DNA of 64,000 bases from an alpha proteobacterium AAP38 (GTDB taxonomy: Bacteria > Pseudomonadota > Alphaproteobacteria > Azospirillales > Azospirillaceae): positions 118,478 to 182,477 of the forward strand of contig LJHR01000037.1 of assembly GCA_001296005.1 (NCBI GenBank), in the 5' to 3' direction. This document shows, piece after piece, positions 8,528 to 18,106 of the stretch. Position numbers and translations under genes: made by a program. Numbering within the stretch: the first letter of the stretch is position 1; each line of letters opens with the position of its first letter. Below the pieces are notes generated by a model. It did not search any database. It had not been told where the DNA came from and saw only the letters and a program-made list of their open reading frames with translations.

Positions 8528-11449
8528 TCAGCCTTCCGCTTCCGCCGCCATGGCGCGCGACAGTGCGGGGATACGGTCGGCCAAGGCGCGTTGCGCCCGC
8601 TCTCCCGCAGCGGTGAGCTGTGCCAGCGGTTCCGCCAATGCCGCCCGGTCGGTGCCCGCATCAATTGCCTGTTCCAGGTCGCGCGCCGCCTGCGACAGTT
8701 CCATCAGGCCGAAATTTCCGGCCAGGGAAACCATGGAATGGGCCTGGGCCCGCACAACATCCAAGCTGATCGTGCTATCGCCAACCAGGGCGGTGCGCTG
8801 CCGCAGCGTGGTTGCCACCTCCTCCATCATGGGCAGCAGCGCACCCGCCCCCATCAGCGCTTCCAGCTGCGCCTGCATGTCCATGGACAGCACCGGCAGA
8901 TTGCCACCTACCGGGCCGCCGGCGGGTGCCGGTGCCTGCGCGGGGCCGATGCGCTGTGACCAGCGGGTCAGGGCGGCGACCAGATGGCTCGCCTCGATGG
9001 GTTTGGCGATATGGTCGTTCATTCCCGCCTTGCGGCAGCGCTCCACCTCCGACGGCAGGGCGTTGGCGGTCAGGGCGATGATGGGGATGCGGCCCGCGAC
9101 GGAGGGCAGGGCGCGAATGGCGCGCGTCGCCTCCAGCCCATCCATGCCCGGCATCTGCACATCCATCAGCACCAGATCATAGGCCGTGCGCTGGACAGCG
9201 GCCAGGGCGGCGGCACCGTCTATGGCGATATCGACGCGGTGGCCGGCCTTTTCCAGAATGGCGCGGACCAGCAGCTGGTTCACCGGCAGATCTTCCGCCA
9301 CCAGGATATGCAGCGGCCTGGCATTCGCTCCATCCTCACCAGCACCGGGTGTCGGCAGCGCAGGGGCATTGCTGGGCGGATCGGTGAGGCGGAGCGGGAT
9401 TTCGATCCAGAACAGGCTGCCACGGCCTGCCTCGCTGGACAAGCCCAGCCGCCCACCCATCAAGGTGACAAGCCGCTTGCAGATCGCCAGACCCAGGCCC
9501 GTTCCGCCATAGCGACGGGCCGTGGAGGCGTCGGCCTGATGGAACGGTTCAAACAGCTGCGGCTGACGCTCCGGTGCTATGCCGATGCCCGTATCGGCGA
9601 CCGCGATGCGCAGCGCACCGTTGCCCTCGTCCGCGATGGTGGTGGCCGACAGGGTGACATGGCCAGCCTGTGTGAACTTGACGGCATTGTTCAGCAGGTT
9701 CAGCACGACCTGCCGTACCCGTGTCGGGTCCAGCATCAGCCAGGGGGGCAGGTCGGCGGCAAGATCGATACGCAGGGACAGGCCCTTTTCCTGTGCCATG
9801 GGGCGGACCAGCTCGGCACAGGTCTGCAACATGCCCACGGTATCAGTGGGCATCTCCTCCAGCTGCAGGTGCCCGGCATCGACCTTGGCGAAATCCAGCA
9901 CGTCATTGATGACGGCCAGCAGCGTGCGACCGGCTTCCGCCTGCAAGCCGATGTAACGCCGCCGCTCCGTCTCCGGCAGGTCGGCGGTCAGCAGCAGGTC
10001 GGCAAAGCCGATCACGGCATTCAGAGGCGTGCGCAGCTCGTGGCTGACCGTGGCCAGGAAGTCGGTCTTGGCGCGGGCGGCCGCCTCTGCCTCCCGCCGT
10101 GCCATCAGCAGGGCTTCCTCCTGTGCGGTCCGGTCGGTCACGTCGCTGACAGCGCCGAACAGGGCGAAGGGCTTGCCATCGGGCCCGAACTCCACCACCC
10201 CGCGCGTCACCACATGGCGCGTCTCGCCTGTGGGCCGGATGATGCGCAGACCCATTTCATAGCTGGCGCCCGATTGCATGGCCGTGGTCACAAGTTCACG
10301 TAACCGGTCACGGTCTTCCGGGTGATGAGCGGCCAATGTGGCCTCCATGGTCGGCTGGAACTTATCCTTGCGCAGGCCATAGATGCGATAGACCTCGTCC
10401 GACCAGGTGAGGCGGCGGGTCGACAGCTCGAACCGCCAATGGCCGACCATGGCAAGCTGTTCGCCCAGCCGCAGCAGGCGGTTGGCCTCTGACAGGTCGC
10501 GTGATTGCGCCCGGCGACGGCGTGCCTCCACCGCCAGCGCCCGGAACAGCGCGATCATTCCCAGGCTGGCGATTGTCGCGGCGGCCAGGGCGCGCAGGGC
10601 CAGCGTCCACCAAGGCGTCAGAACATCGCTCAAGGCCCGGCCGACCAGGGCATAGAGCGGGTAGGAGCGGACTTGACGGAAAGCCAGCAACCGGTGAATG
10701 CCATCCACGCTGCTGATATTCTCCACCACCCCATGCGGGGTCTGGCGCGCCGTTGACATCAGGGCGCCATCGTCCAGCACCTGTCCCAGGCCGCTATTGC
10801 CGTCGCCATTGTCGGCGCGGCTGGAACGGGCCCGGATGATCCCGTCCGCCCCCATCAGATTGACCACCCCGTTCTCGCCCAGATCCAGTTTGTGATAGTA
10901 GGCGGAGAGATAGAAGGGATCCATGGCCAGGGTGATGATGCCGGCCAGGGTACCGTCGAGATGGTTCAGCCGCAGGCTGACCGGCAGCGACCATCTGCCC
11001 GATAACCTGCCCACGATGGGTGGACCGACAAAGACGCTGCCCGTATCCTGTCCGACATGCACGGCGACATGGGCGCGGTCCAGATAGTTGGTGATCCGCG
11101 CCTCCGGCCCCATGCCCAGCGAACTGTCGATCAGATAGCCATCGGCACCGATGATTGACATCTGCACCATGAAACCTTCGGGCATCGTATGTTTGCGCAT
11201 GAACCGGCGCAGGTCGAATCCGGTCGGGTCCGTTTCATATTCGGTCTTGGCGGTGCGCAACGTCTGTTCGACCGTGGACAGGATCCAAAAGGACTGTTCC
11301 TCGAATGCCAGCGCCAGATTGGAGACATCACGCCGCGCCTGGTCCAGCGCCCGCTCGCGTTCCAGCCACAGCAGCACGCCCGTCCCACCCCAGATCAGGA
11401 CCAAGGTGAATGTAAGGATCAGGGTCAGCTTTTTGGACGCGACCACCAT
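8528..11449 (-). CDS. Hybrid sensor histidine kinase (Cache-PAS-HisKA-HATPase-REC-Hpt)
   Basis: This membrane-bound hybrid kinase has about 973 residues. A transmembrane helix near 7-27 and a second before residue 300 enclose a periplasmic Cache-type sensor. A PAS domain follows, then the HisKA box VSHELRTPLNAV (phospho-His near 471), HATPase motifs (NLLNNAVKF, DTGIGI, GTGLGL), a receiver with LVLMDVQMPG (Asp near 761) and a C-terminal Hpt domain with AQAHSMVSLAG (His near 902). Its own Hpt makes it a complete four-step phosphorelay up to the terminal regulator, which is not adjacent. The ATG at 11449 with GGAGAA upstream is preferred to a TTG at 11470. The signal is unknown. Confidence 0.9.
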   Translation of the reverse strand: MVVASKKLTLILTFTLVLIWGGTGVLLWLERERALDQARRDVSNLALAFEEQSFWILSTVEQTLRTAKTEYETDPTGFDLRRFMRKHTMPEGFMVQMSIIGADGYLIDSSLGMGPEARITNYLDRAHVAVHVGQDTGSVFVGPPIVGRLSGRWSLPVSLRLNHLDGTLAGIITLAMDPFYLSAYYHKLDLGENGVVNLMGADGIIRARSSRADNGDGNSGLGQVLDDGALMSTARQTPHGVVENISSVDGIHRLLAFRQVRSYPLYALVGRALSDVLTPWWTLALRALAAATIASLGMIALFRALAVEARRRRAQSRDLSEANRLLRLGEQLAMVGHWRFELSTRRLTWSDEVYRIYGLRKDKFQPTMEATLAAHHPEDRDRLRELVTTAMQSGASYEMGLRIIRPTGETRHVVTRGVVEFGPDGKPFALFGAVSDVTDRTAQEEALLMARREAEAAARAKTDFLATVSHELRTPLNAVIGFADLLLTADLPETERRRYIGLQAEAGRTLLAVINDVLDFAKVDAGHLQLEEMPTDTVGMLQTCAELVRPMAQEKGLSLRIDLAADLPPWLMLDPTRVRQVVLNLLNNAVKFTQAGHVTLSATTIADEGNGALRIAVADTGIGIAPERQPQLFEPFHQADASTARRYGGTGLGLAICKRLVTLMGGRLGLSSEAGRGSLFWIEIPLRLTDPPSNAPALPTPGAGEDGANARPLHILVAEDLPVNQLLVRAILEKAGHRVDIAIDGAAALAAVQRTAYDLVLMDVQMPGMDGLEATRAIRALPSVAGRIPIIALTANALPSEVERCRKAGMNDHIAKPIEASHLVAALTRWSQRIGPAQAPAPAGGPVGGNLPVLSMDMQAQLEALMGAGALLPMMEEVATTLRQRTALVGDSTISLDVVRAQAHSMVSLAGNFGLMELSQAARDLEQAIDAGTDRAALAEPLAQLTAAGERAQRALADRIPALSRAMAAEAEG

Positions 11450-11544
11450 CGATTCTCCGGGCGGCGGCAATTCCCCTGCCGCGCGATCATTCGATACCTG
11501 AATTAAGTAACAAACCGTCCCCGTCTCGGGGCAGGTGCAGAAGG

Positions 11545-12123
11545 TTAGGTTATGCCGCCCGATGCAGGGTAGGAGATGGAGACGACTTCCAGTTCCTCCA
11601 GCCCCGCCGGTGTCCGCAGGCTGACCAGATCGCCTTCGCGCGCCTTCAGCAGTGCCCGTGCTACGGGCGAAACCCAGGAAATCCGGCCCGGCCCCATGTC
11701 GGTTTCATCCACGCCGACAATGGTCACCGTGTTCTCCGTCCCATCCTCACGGGCATAGGTGACGGTGGCGCCGAAAAACACCTGATCGCGATGCCTTTGC
11801 TGGCTTGCGTCCACGACATTGGCAATCTCCAGCCGCTTGGACAGGAACCGCATGCGGCGGTCGATCTCGCGCAGGCGCTTCTTGCCGTAGAGATAGTCGC
11901 CATTTTCCGACCGGTCGCCATTGCCGGCCGCCCAATGCACGATCTCCACGATCTTGGGCCGTTCCACGCGCAGCAGGTTCTGCAACTCCCGCTGCATTCG
12001 GTCATACCCTTGCGGCGTTATGTGGTTCTTGGTGCCGGGCGGCAGCGGGCGCGGATCATCGGCGCCGTCATCATCGTCAGCGGCAGCGTCGCGCGCATTC
12101 TCGTTGACCCAGGCCTTGCTCAT
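11545..12123 (-). CDS. greB: Transcription elongation factor GreB
   Basis: This 192-residue protein has the two Gre domains. The N-terminal coiled coil carries the acidic tip GNGDRSENGDY, which enters the RNA polymerase secondary channel and stimulates transcript cleavage. The C-terminal FKBP-like part has WVSPVARALLKAREGDLV. Compared with typical GreB (about 160 residues) it has an extra N-terminal tail of roughly 35 residues rich in Asp and Ala. The GDRSEN form of the tip favours GreB over GreA. It rescues backtracked RNA polymerase and is probably monocistronic. Confidence 0.9.
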   Translation of the reverse strand: MSKAWVNENARDAAADDDDGADDPRPLPPGTKNHITPQGYDRMQRELQNLLRVERPKIVEIVHWAAGNGDRSENGDYLYGKKRLREIDRRMRFLSKRLEIANVVDASQQRHRDQVFFGATVTYAREDGTENTVTIVGVDETDMGPGRISWVSPVARALLKAREGDLVSLRTPAGLEELEVVSISYPASGGIT

Positions 12124-12194
12124 CCCTGCACCGCACCTGTTACGAAACCAGCACAGGGTTTAACGCGGATGCAGGCCGTCAGGAAAGCGAAGCT

Positions 12195-12692
12195 TCACCC
12201 CGCCAGGGCGATGTCGCTGACATCCGACGCTGTAAGACGGGCCAGACGGTGGTCGGGCAGGGCACAGAGCAGCTTCACCCGCCGCTCCACCATGCCGAAC
12301 ACAAGGTTCAGCAGGGCACGGCGTTCCGTCTCCGACCCTTCAAGCGCCAGCGGATCGGGGAACCGCCAGGTCACGCGCATCGGATTGCCGGTGAAAGCCG
12401 GCTGCGGCAGGGCCGTGGACTGTTCGCACACATGAAAGACGAAATCCAAATCCGGCGCATCAGGGCCTGTGAACAGGTCCCAGCGCTTGGGCCGCAGGGT
12501 TTGCGTATCGATCCCGACCTTTCGCAGCAGGTCGAGCGTGATCGGATCGGCTTCGTCACGGGGTTCAGGGCCGGCGGAGAAGGTATCGAAGCGGCCCGCC
12601 CCCCATTTGCGCAGCAGCCCCTCCGCCATCAGGCTGCGCGAGGCATTGCGGCGGCAGATGAACAGAACGGAAAAGGGACGGTCAGGCGACAT
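12195..12692 (-). CDS. Low-molecular-weight phosphatase / ArsC-like protein
   Basis: This 165-residue protein has the LMW tyrosine phosphatase/arsenate reductase fold. The P-loop is C13-X5-R19 (CRRNASRS) after the strand VLFI, a variant of the CTGNSARS loop of thioredoxin-type arsenate reductases. The segment VTWRFPDP supplies the general-acid Asp. A second Cys in FHVCEQS resembles a redox partner Cys, but the third Cys expected of a thioredoxin-coupled enzyme is not clear. No ars genes are near, so arsenate reduction is only one possibility; protein phosphatase activity is the other. Confidence 0.7.
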   Translation of the reverse strand: MSPDRPFSVLFICRRNASRSLMAEGLLRKWGAGRFDTFSAGPEPRDEADPITLDLLRKVGIDTQTLRPKRWDLFTGPDAPDLDFVFHVCEQSTALPQPAFTGNPMRVTWRFPDPLALEGSETERRALLNLVFGMVERRVKLLCALPDHRLARLTASDVSDIALAG

Positions 12693-12800
12693 GGGTCAGG
12701 CCCCGTTGCGCGTGGATAGCGCCTGGGGACTTACCGCATCATCGGCGACAGAAATGTCACCATTCCATGGTGGTTGCGTGACAGGAACGGGCGGAGGCCC

Positions 12801-13196
12801 TTATTCGCCACCATTAAGGCGGTTCCAAACGCCACGGACCTGCCCGGCAAGGCCCATCGGTTCGAACGGTTTGGCGATGACATCCACCACGCCCAGCGCA
12901 AGGAAAGCCTCCACCTCGCGGGGCTGCACCTTGGCGGTGATGAAGATAACGGGGATATCGGTGGTCTCCGGATCATCCTGCAGCGCGCGCAGCGTGGCAG
13001 GCCCGTCCATCACCGGCATCATCACGTCCAGCATGATCAGCTGCGGCTTGAAACGCTTGGCCATTTCCACGGCCTTGGTTCCGCTGTCGCACAGTTCCAC
13101 GGTGAACTTCCCGATCCGGGTCAGCGCCAGATTGGTGACGGTGCGCAGCATTTCCTCATCCTCGACATAGAGGATACGCTCAAGCGCGGGGATCAT
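12801..13196 (-). CDS. Single-domain response regulator
   Basis: This 131-residue protein is a stand-alone receiver. It shows the acidic pair VEDEE, the phospho-acceptor Asp in LIMLDVMMPVMDG (near 57), the conserved Thr in VIFITAK and Lys in VIAKPFEP. There is no output domain. Its start overlaps the end of the large hybrid kinase gene by 17 nt, so the two are coupled and it is the probable phosphoryl acceptor or a modulator of that kinase. The downstream target is not visible. Confidence 0.9.
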   Translation of the reverse strand: MIPALERILYVEDEEMLRTVTNLALTRIGKFTVELCDSGTKAVEMAKRFKPQLIMLDVMMPVMDGPATLRALQDDPETTDIPVIFITAKVQPREVEAFLALGVVDVIAKPFEPMGLAGQVRGVWNRLNGGE

Positions 13197-16100
13197 GGGG
13201 GGGCTCCACGGGTGCTGACATTGCGCCGGTTTCCAATTCGGGGGCCATCCTATGTATCAGGCTGCGGATGGTGTCCACCAGTTCCTCGTTGCGGGCCCTG
13301 GACTTGACCAGGGTAGCCGCCACCTGCCGCATCTTCACAGGCCCCGCATCGGCGCCGGTAAAGACCACGATGGGCACGGGCAGTCCCTGCCGGTCGCGCA
13401 GATGCGGGATGACATCCAGGCCGCAGCCGTCGGGCATGTCGATATCGATGATCCCGATATCGAACCGCCCCGCTGCGGCGGCTTCCATGGCTGCGGCCAG
13501 GGTGGAGGCCGGGTGTATTTCCGCCTGACCGGATAGGAGATGGCGGATGACGGCCTGGATATCGGCGTCATCCTCCACATGCAGCAGACGGGGCCGGTGG
13601 GATGCATCATCGCGGACGGCCCGGCGAAGACCGGCGATCAGCCGTTCCTCGTCAATGGGCTTGGACAGCCAGTCGATGACGCCCACGGCCTCCCCCTCGA
13701 TGGCATCGCGCTCGCCATCACCGCTGGCTGTGACAACGATAACCGGCAGGTCCCTGGTTTCCGGCTGGGCACGGATGGCGCGGAACAGGCTGACCCCCGG
13801 CAGGTCGGGCAGCATCAGGTCCAGGGTCATGGCCTGGAACGGATGGCGGGCCAGCAGGGACAGGGCCTCCCCCGCCGTTGCGGCGATGGTCGGGGTAAAG
13901 CCCGCCTGCGACAGCATCAGCGACAGAAGCCGGGCGATATGGGGATCATCCTCACAGATCAGGATATCGGCGGGAATCGGGGCCGGCATCGCAGGCGGCG
14001 GCAGGACATTGGCATCCTGCAATAGCGGAAGATCGATATGAAACCGGGTGCCGTGACCAGGCACGCTATCGAAACCGATCTGCCCGCCCTGGCGCTCCAC
14101 GATCTCCTTGGTGATGGCTAGGCCCAGGCCCGTTCCGCCCTTGGCCCGGCTGTCGGAACCGTCCGCCTGTGCGAAACGCTGGAAAATGCGGTCGCGGAAA
14201 CTCTCATCAATGCCGATCCCCTGGTCCGCCACCGTCGCCCGCACCAGACCGTCGGGACGCAGTTCCATTGACAGGGTCACCGTGCTGCCCGGTGGGGAGA
14301 ATTTCACGGCATTGGAGATCAGATTGGCGAAGGCTTGGGCCAGCCGGTCCGGATCGGCCATGACCTTGGCTTCCAGCCGTGTCTGTGGCGCCAGACCCGG
14401 ACCGGCGGCCAGCTTCACCTGCGACCGCTCCGCCAGGGCCAGATGGTCACGCACCGCCTCGTCCAGAAGGGCCGGCAGCGACCGCGGTGCCAGATCGAAG
14501 CGCATCTTACCCGATGCGATCTTCTCCATATCCAGCAGATCGTTGATCAGGCGGATCAGGCGTTCGGTGCTTTCCTGGGCGATATCCGTCAATTGCCGCG
14601 CATCGGCGGGCAGGGTGCCGAACATGTCGGAATTGATCATACCCAGCGAGGCGCGGATGGCGGTCAGCGGTGTGCGCAGTTCGTGGCTGACCGTGGAAAT
14701 GAATTCAGACTTCAGCCGGTCCATTTCCTTCAGGTGCGAGATATCGTTGGCCACGCCCAGGAAGCCCGTCACTTCTCCCTGGCCGTCGCGGATGGCGGTG
14801 ACGGACAGCAGGACGGGGAAATGGCGACCATCGCGGGCGATATAGGTCCATTCCCGCTGATCCCGCTTGCCCAGGCGGGCGCGGTGCACAAAGGCCTCGA
14901 ATGGATCGGCGGGCGGCTGTCCCAGATCGGTGGTCAGCTTGGCGACGGCGCGCGCCACCTCGCCCATGTCATGGAAGCATTTGGGCGTTTCCTTGCCCAC
15001 CATCTCGGCGGCGGTATAGCCCAGCATGCGTTCCGCCCCACGGTTGAAGGCGCGGATGGTGCCGTTAGGGTCGGTGACGATGATGGCGTTGTCGGCACTG
15101 TCGACAATGGCCTGCAGCTCGCTGGTCAGGCGGCGCATCTCATCCTCGGCCTGCTTGCGGGCCGTGATCACCTCGGTGAACATCACGATACCGCCGACAT
15201 CACCATCGATATCGTACCAGGGATGTATTTCCCAGCGCAGCCAGACGACGGAACCGTCTGCGCGCTGGAACTGATCCTCGGCGGCACTGGCATGTTCGCC
15301 GGCCAGGCAGCGTTCATGGATGCCCCGCCACCGCCCCTCGATCTCCGGAAAAATCTCGTAATGCGAGCGGCCGATCAGGTCGCGGTCATTCAGATCATAG
15401 TCTGACAGCCAGCGTCGGCTGACGGCGACATAGCGCAATCTTGTGTCCAGCATGGCGATGGCCGCCGGCGCATGCCGGATGAACAGGTCCAGCAGATGCT
15501 CACGCCGGCGAAGGGCATCGGCCAGGGACTGGCCTGCCAGATGCACTGCCCGAAAGGCACCGGCGGCGCGCGACAGGTCGCCGACCTCGTCGGGGCGGGA
15601 AATGTCGGGCATCGTCACGTCGGTCTCCCCGCGCGCGATTTGCTCAAACACCTCGGTCAGCTTGGCCAGCGGGCGCAGCACCCGCCAATGCACCAGCAGC
15701 AGGGCCACACCGCCAATGATCAGCGTGGCTAGGCACAGCAGCACACCCTGGGCCAGACTGACCAGCGCGTCCTGTGACAGGCGGCGGGCCCGGACCTCCG
15801 TGACCGATTTCGATGCGGTCAGCACCGCCTCCACGGCCTCGATCCCCGTCGTTGCCATGCTGAACCAGTCGGCGGCGGAGACCGGGTCGATCTGTCCGGC
15901 GCGGGCCAGATCCATGGCCCTTCGGCGGAAAGGTTCGATCCGGTTGGAGATCAGGCTGTCGGTGGCCGATGTGGCGATGCGCACCGTCTCCATGCCGACA
16001 TCGCTCTGGGCGGCCAATTGCCGGACATTCTCCCAGGCCAGGGCGAAGCGCGTTTCCGACTCCGCCAGCATTTCGATGGTGTTCGGGGTGGCGCCGCGTA

Positions 16101-16719
16101 TCAGGGCCGCCGACAGCAAGGCACGCAGCCGCCCCGCCTGCTCCGCCGCGATCCAGGCCGACTGGCGCAGCGGGGCATGCGCGGCGATCAGCGGGTCGAT
16201 GATGGGGGAACGGTCGGCCAGCATCTGATGCGACAACCTGGCCTGATCAATCAGGCCCGTCATGGTGCCGAACCAGCGCTCCGCCATATCGTCCGGTCGC
16301 TCCGCCTGTGTCCGGTGCAGGGCCTCGTCCAGCTGCTCGCGCATGGACCCCAGGGTCTTGCGCGCCTGACGCAGCGTGGCCAGAAGTTCCGTGGCGCCGT
16401 TGGGGGCCTGATCGGGATGGGAAAGATGGGTCAGCAGCGTGTCCAGTTGCGTGTCGGTATGGGTGCGGACCGACCGCAATGGGGCCAGTTGCGCCTCCCC
16501 CGGCACGGTTTCCTGGGACAGCAGGACATAGGTCGTACCGCGTTCCAGCGCCCAACCCAGCGCCAGCTCCACCAGCATGCCGCGCGCCTGATCGGCGGCC
16601 AGATACCGGTCGGCCGCGCGCTTGTCATTCCAGTCGCGCAAAAGCCCCAGGACCGCCAGGGCCACCAGGGCAGCGGCCATGACCAGCATTAACAGGGGGA
16701 TCAGCAAGCGAAGGCGCAT
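13180..16719 (-). CDS. Hybrid sensor histidine kinase with tandem receivers
   Basis: This is a 1179-residue inner-membrane kinase. TM1 spans about 5-28 and TM2 about 325-348, bounding a roughly 300-residue helical sensor whose ERGTTYVLLSQE stretch recalls the nitrate/nitrite-sensing NIT domain (inference). HAMP, two PAS domains (second with TDPNGTIRAFNRGAERMLGY), HisKA (VSHELRTPLTAI, His near 680) and HATPase (DQGIGID, GTGLGL) follow. Two receivers come last: LDLMLPDLPG (Asp near 967) and IDIDMPDG (Asp near 1090). No Hpt is visible. It overlaps the downstream single receiver gene, which probably completes the relay. Confidence 0.9.
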   Translation of the reverse strand: MRLRLLIPLLMLVMAAALVALAVLGLLRDWNDKRAADRYLAADQARGMLVELALGWALERGTTYVLLSQETVPGEAQLAPLRSVRTHTDTQLDTLLTHLSHPDQAPNGATELLATLRQARKTLGSMREQLDEALHRTQAERPDDMAERWFGTMTGLIDQARLSHQMLADRSPIIDPLIAAHAPLRQSAWIAAEQAGRLRALLSAALIRGATPNTIEMLAESETRFALAWENVRQLAAQSDVGMETVRIATSATDSLISNRIEPFRRRAMDLARAGQIDPVSAADWFSMATTGIEAVEAVLTASKSVTEVRARRLSQDALVSLAQGVLLCLATLIIGGVALLLVHWRVLRPLAKLTEVFEQIARGETDVTMPDISRPDEVGDLSRAAGAFRAVHLAGQSLADALRRREHLLDLFIRHAPAAIAMLDTRLRYVAVSRRWLSDYDLNDRDLIGRSHYEIFPEIEGRWRGIHERCLAGEHASAAEDQFQRADGSVVWLRWEIHPWYDIDGDVGGIVMFTEVITARKQAEDEMRRLTSELQAIVDSADNAIIVTDPNGTIRAFNRGAERMLGYTAAEMVGKETPKCFHDMGEVARAVAKLTTDLGQPPADPFEAFVHRARLGKRDQREWTYIARDGRHFPVLLSVTAIRDGQGEVTGFLGVANDISHLKEMDRLKSEFISTVSHELRTPLTAIRASLGMINSDMFGTLPADARQLTDIAQESTERLIRLINDLLDMEKIASGKMRFDLAPRSLPALLDEAVRDHLALAERSQVKLAAGPGLAPQTRLEAKVMADPDRLAQAFANLISNAVKFSPPGSTVTLSMELRPDGLVRATVADQGIGIDESFRDRIFQRFAQADGSDSRAKGGTGLGLAITKEIVERQGGQIGFDSVPGHGTRFHIDLPLLQDANVLPPPAMPAPIPADILICEDDPHIARLLSLMLSQAGFTPTIAATAGEALSLLARHPFQAMTLDLMLPDLPGVSLFRAIRAQPETRDLPVIVVTASGDGERDAIEGEAVGVIDWLSKPIDEERLIAGLRRAVRDDASHRPRLLHVEDDADIQAVIRHLLSGQAEIHPASTLAAAMEAAAAGRFDIGIIDIDMPDGCGLDVIPHLRDRQGLPVPIVVFTGADAGPVKMRQVAATLVKSRARNEELVDTIRSLIHRMAPELETGAMSAPVEPPHDPRA

Positions 16720-16887
16720 GCGCGGTCGTTCCGCTCCGCAATTCGGGATGCGGACCGGAACGAACTATCCGCCGTTCCTTCCCGCGGAACGACGATGACG
16801 CAATCATGCGGTGCAGACCAGCGTCAGAACGTCTCCCTATCCTAAAGCTTATAACGTCCTTAGGGAGAGACAGCACCGCCCCACCGC

Positions 16888-17079
16888 CTACTCCAGATAG
16901 CCGTCGACCTCGGCTGCCGCCCGTTCCAGCGGCCAGTTCAGACGCTCGATGATCTCATCAATCGCGTCTTCCGGTGACAGCGACCCACGGCCCAGCTTTT
17001 CCAGAATGGCGTCGAGAATCGACTCCTCCTTGGGGTTGGGGCGGCCATAGGGCTTCAGAATATCAAGAATGCTGCTCAT
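16888..17079 (-). CDS. Small hypothetical protein (63 aa)
   Basis: I do not recognise a named family. The product is acidic, helical and cytosolic, with two short amphipathic segments (KEESILDAILEKLGRG and EDAIDEIIERLNWPLERAAAEVDGYLE). There is no membrane segment or Cys motif. The clean open frame, acidic codon pattern and position between minus-strand genes support a real gene. A weak GGGAAA lies too far upstream to be convincing as a ribosome binding site. Confidence 0.6.
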   Translation of the reverse strand: MSSILDILKPYGRPNPKEESILDAILEKLGRGSLSPEDAIDEIIERLNWPLERAAAEVDGYLE

Positions 17080-17176
17080 GCGCGTTGCTGTTTCCCGCTG
17101 GAGCCTGCCCCGGTGGGGGCGGCTGATGCGGGCGAGATTACACGCCCAGCCCCGCTGTTGGCTAGCGGTCAGGGGC

Positions 17177-17674
17177 TCAGCCGCGACCGAAATCCATCAG
17201 GTCGGGAGCGTTGTTAACTAATGTTTCGGCCATGGCCTCGACACGGGCCAGAAGAGCAGGCTCCAGGCCCTCGACGATCTCCGCCTCGTTCTTCATTTCA
17301 GAAAGTTGTTTAACCCAGCGCTCCAACACGAATCGCGTTCCGATCGGCATATGGCTTATATTGGCGGCCATCTTCTCCAGACGCGGGGCAACGGCACCCA
17401 GATGTAGCTGCCACAGGGCCACGGTGAGCTGACGCAGTTGGCGTTCCACCTGGGCACGCCGCTCCTCGTCCAGTGACGCGGTGTTGGACCGCATGACCGA
17501 GGTGAAGGCGGCCACGGCTTCGAAGGCGGGCCCCAGCTCCTTGAACTGCCGCAATGCGATGGTAACGTCCGGTGGAACGGGCAGGCCGGCGCACCGATTC
17601 TGCAGGCGGGCCAGATCTTCCTGCAGCAATGCCAGCTGCAATCGAATGGTCCGGTCGGCTGATTTGCTTTGCAT
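17177..17674 (-). CDS. Hypothetical helical protein (165 aa)
   Basis: No family is recognised. The start MQSKS at 17674 has GGAGGT 9 nt upstream, so the longer frame to 17773 is probably untranslated. The protein is mostly alpha-helical (LQLALLQEDLARLQ, ALRQFKELGPAFEAVAAF, ERRAQVERQLRQLTVALWQLHLG) and soluble, compatible with a coiled-coil or four-helix bundle. It has no signal peptide. The gene points away from the capsule locus and shares its upstream region with the YjbE-like gene. A polymer-associated or signalling-adaptor role would be a guess. Confidence 0.65.
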   Translation of the reverse strand: MQSKSADRTIRLQLALLQEDLARLQNRCAGLPVPPDVTIALRQFKELGPAFEAVAAFTSVMRSNTASLDEERRAQVERQLRQLTVALWQLHLGAVAPRLEKMAANISHMPIGTRFVLERWVKQLSEMKNEAEIVEGLEPALLARVEAMAETLVNNAPDLMDFGRG

Positions 17675-18106
17675 CCGAAAGATACCTCCACCAAAAGGTA
17701 TAAACCGAATCGCCAGTCTGCAAAGCGGGAAATGCATTCGCCCTTGCTTGGCGGGTGTTGCGAGTATTTCCACAGCACTCGAACAAACCTTCTATGACCA
17801 TTCGCCGTTGCGGTGCCGCAACACTCGTCATTTCGCGGTAAGCCACCTGTGCTGATGGTATGGATGGGGAAGGCGGTCGGCGAAAAAGGGGATCGCCATT
17901 CTGTCATAAATTATTGGTATTGAAGGATTATATTTGATTGCGCAGTGACTGTCCGGGTGAGTGGCGCTGCGTTGTGGCGCGACAGGAAAGTCTTGATGCG
18001 GCTGGTCATGATGGTATTTTGGAACCAGCCACACGCAAGAAGCCTCTCGCAACGCGAAAAAGAAGTGGTATAAGGCACATCGGTCCAACCTCTGGGGAAT
18101 TTACCA
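17675..18106. other. Divergent intergenic region upstream of the capsule locus
   Basis: This 432-nt gap separates a minus-strand hypothetical gene from the plus-strand YjbE-like gene. It is more AT-rich than its surroundings, notably 17905-17945. No convincing gene lies within. A candidate plus-strand promoter is TTGATG (17993-17998), 16 nt, TATTTT (18015-18020). A second -10-like TATAAG lies at 18069-18074 without a good -35. Confidence 0.6.
17993..18020 (+). promoter_or_regulatory. Candidate promoter for the YjbE-like gene
   Basis: TTGATG and TATTTT are separated by 16 nt and lie about 90 nt upstream of the ATG at 18107. Each hexamer matches the sigma-70 consensus at four of six positions. 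Confidence 0.3.
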
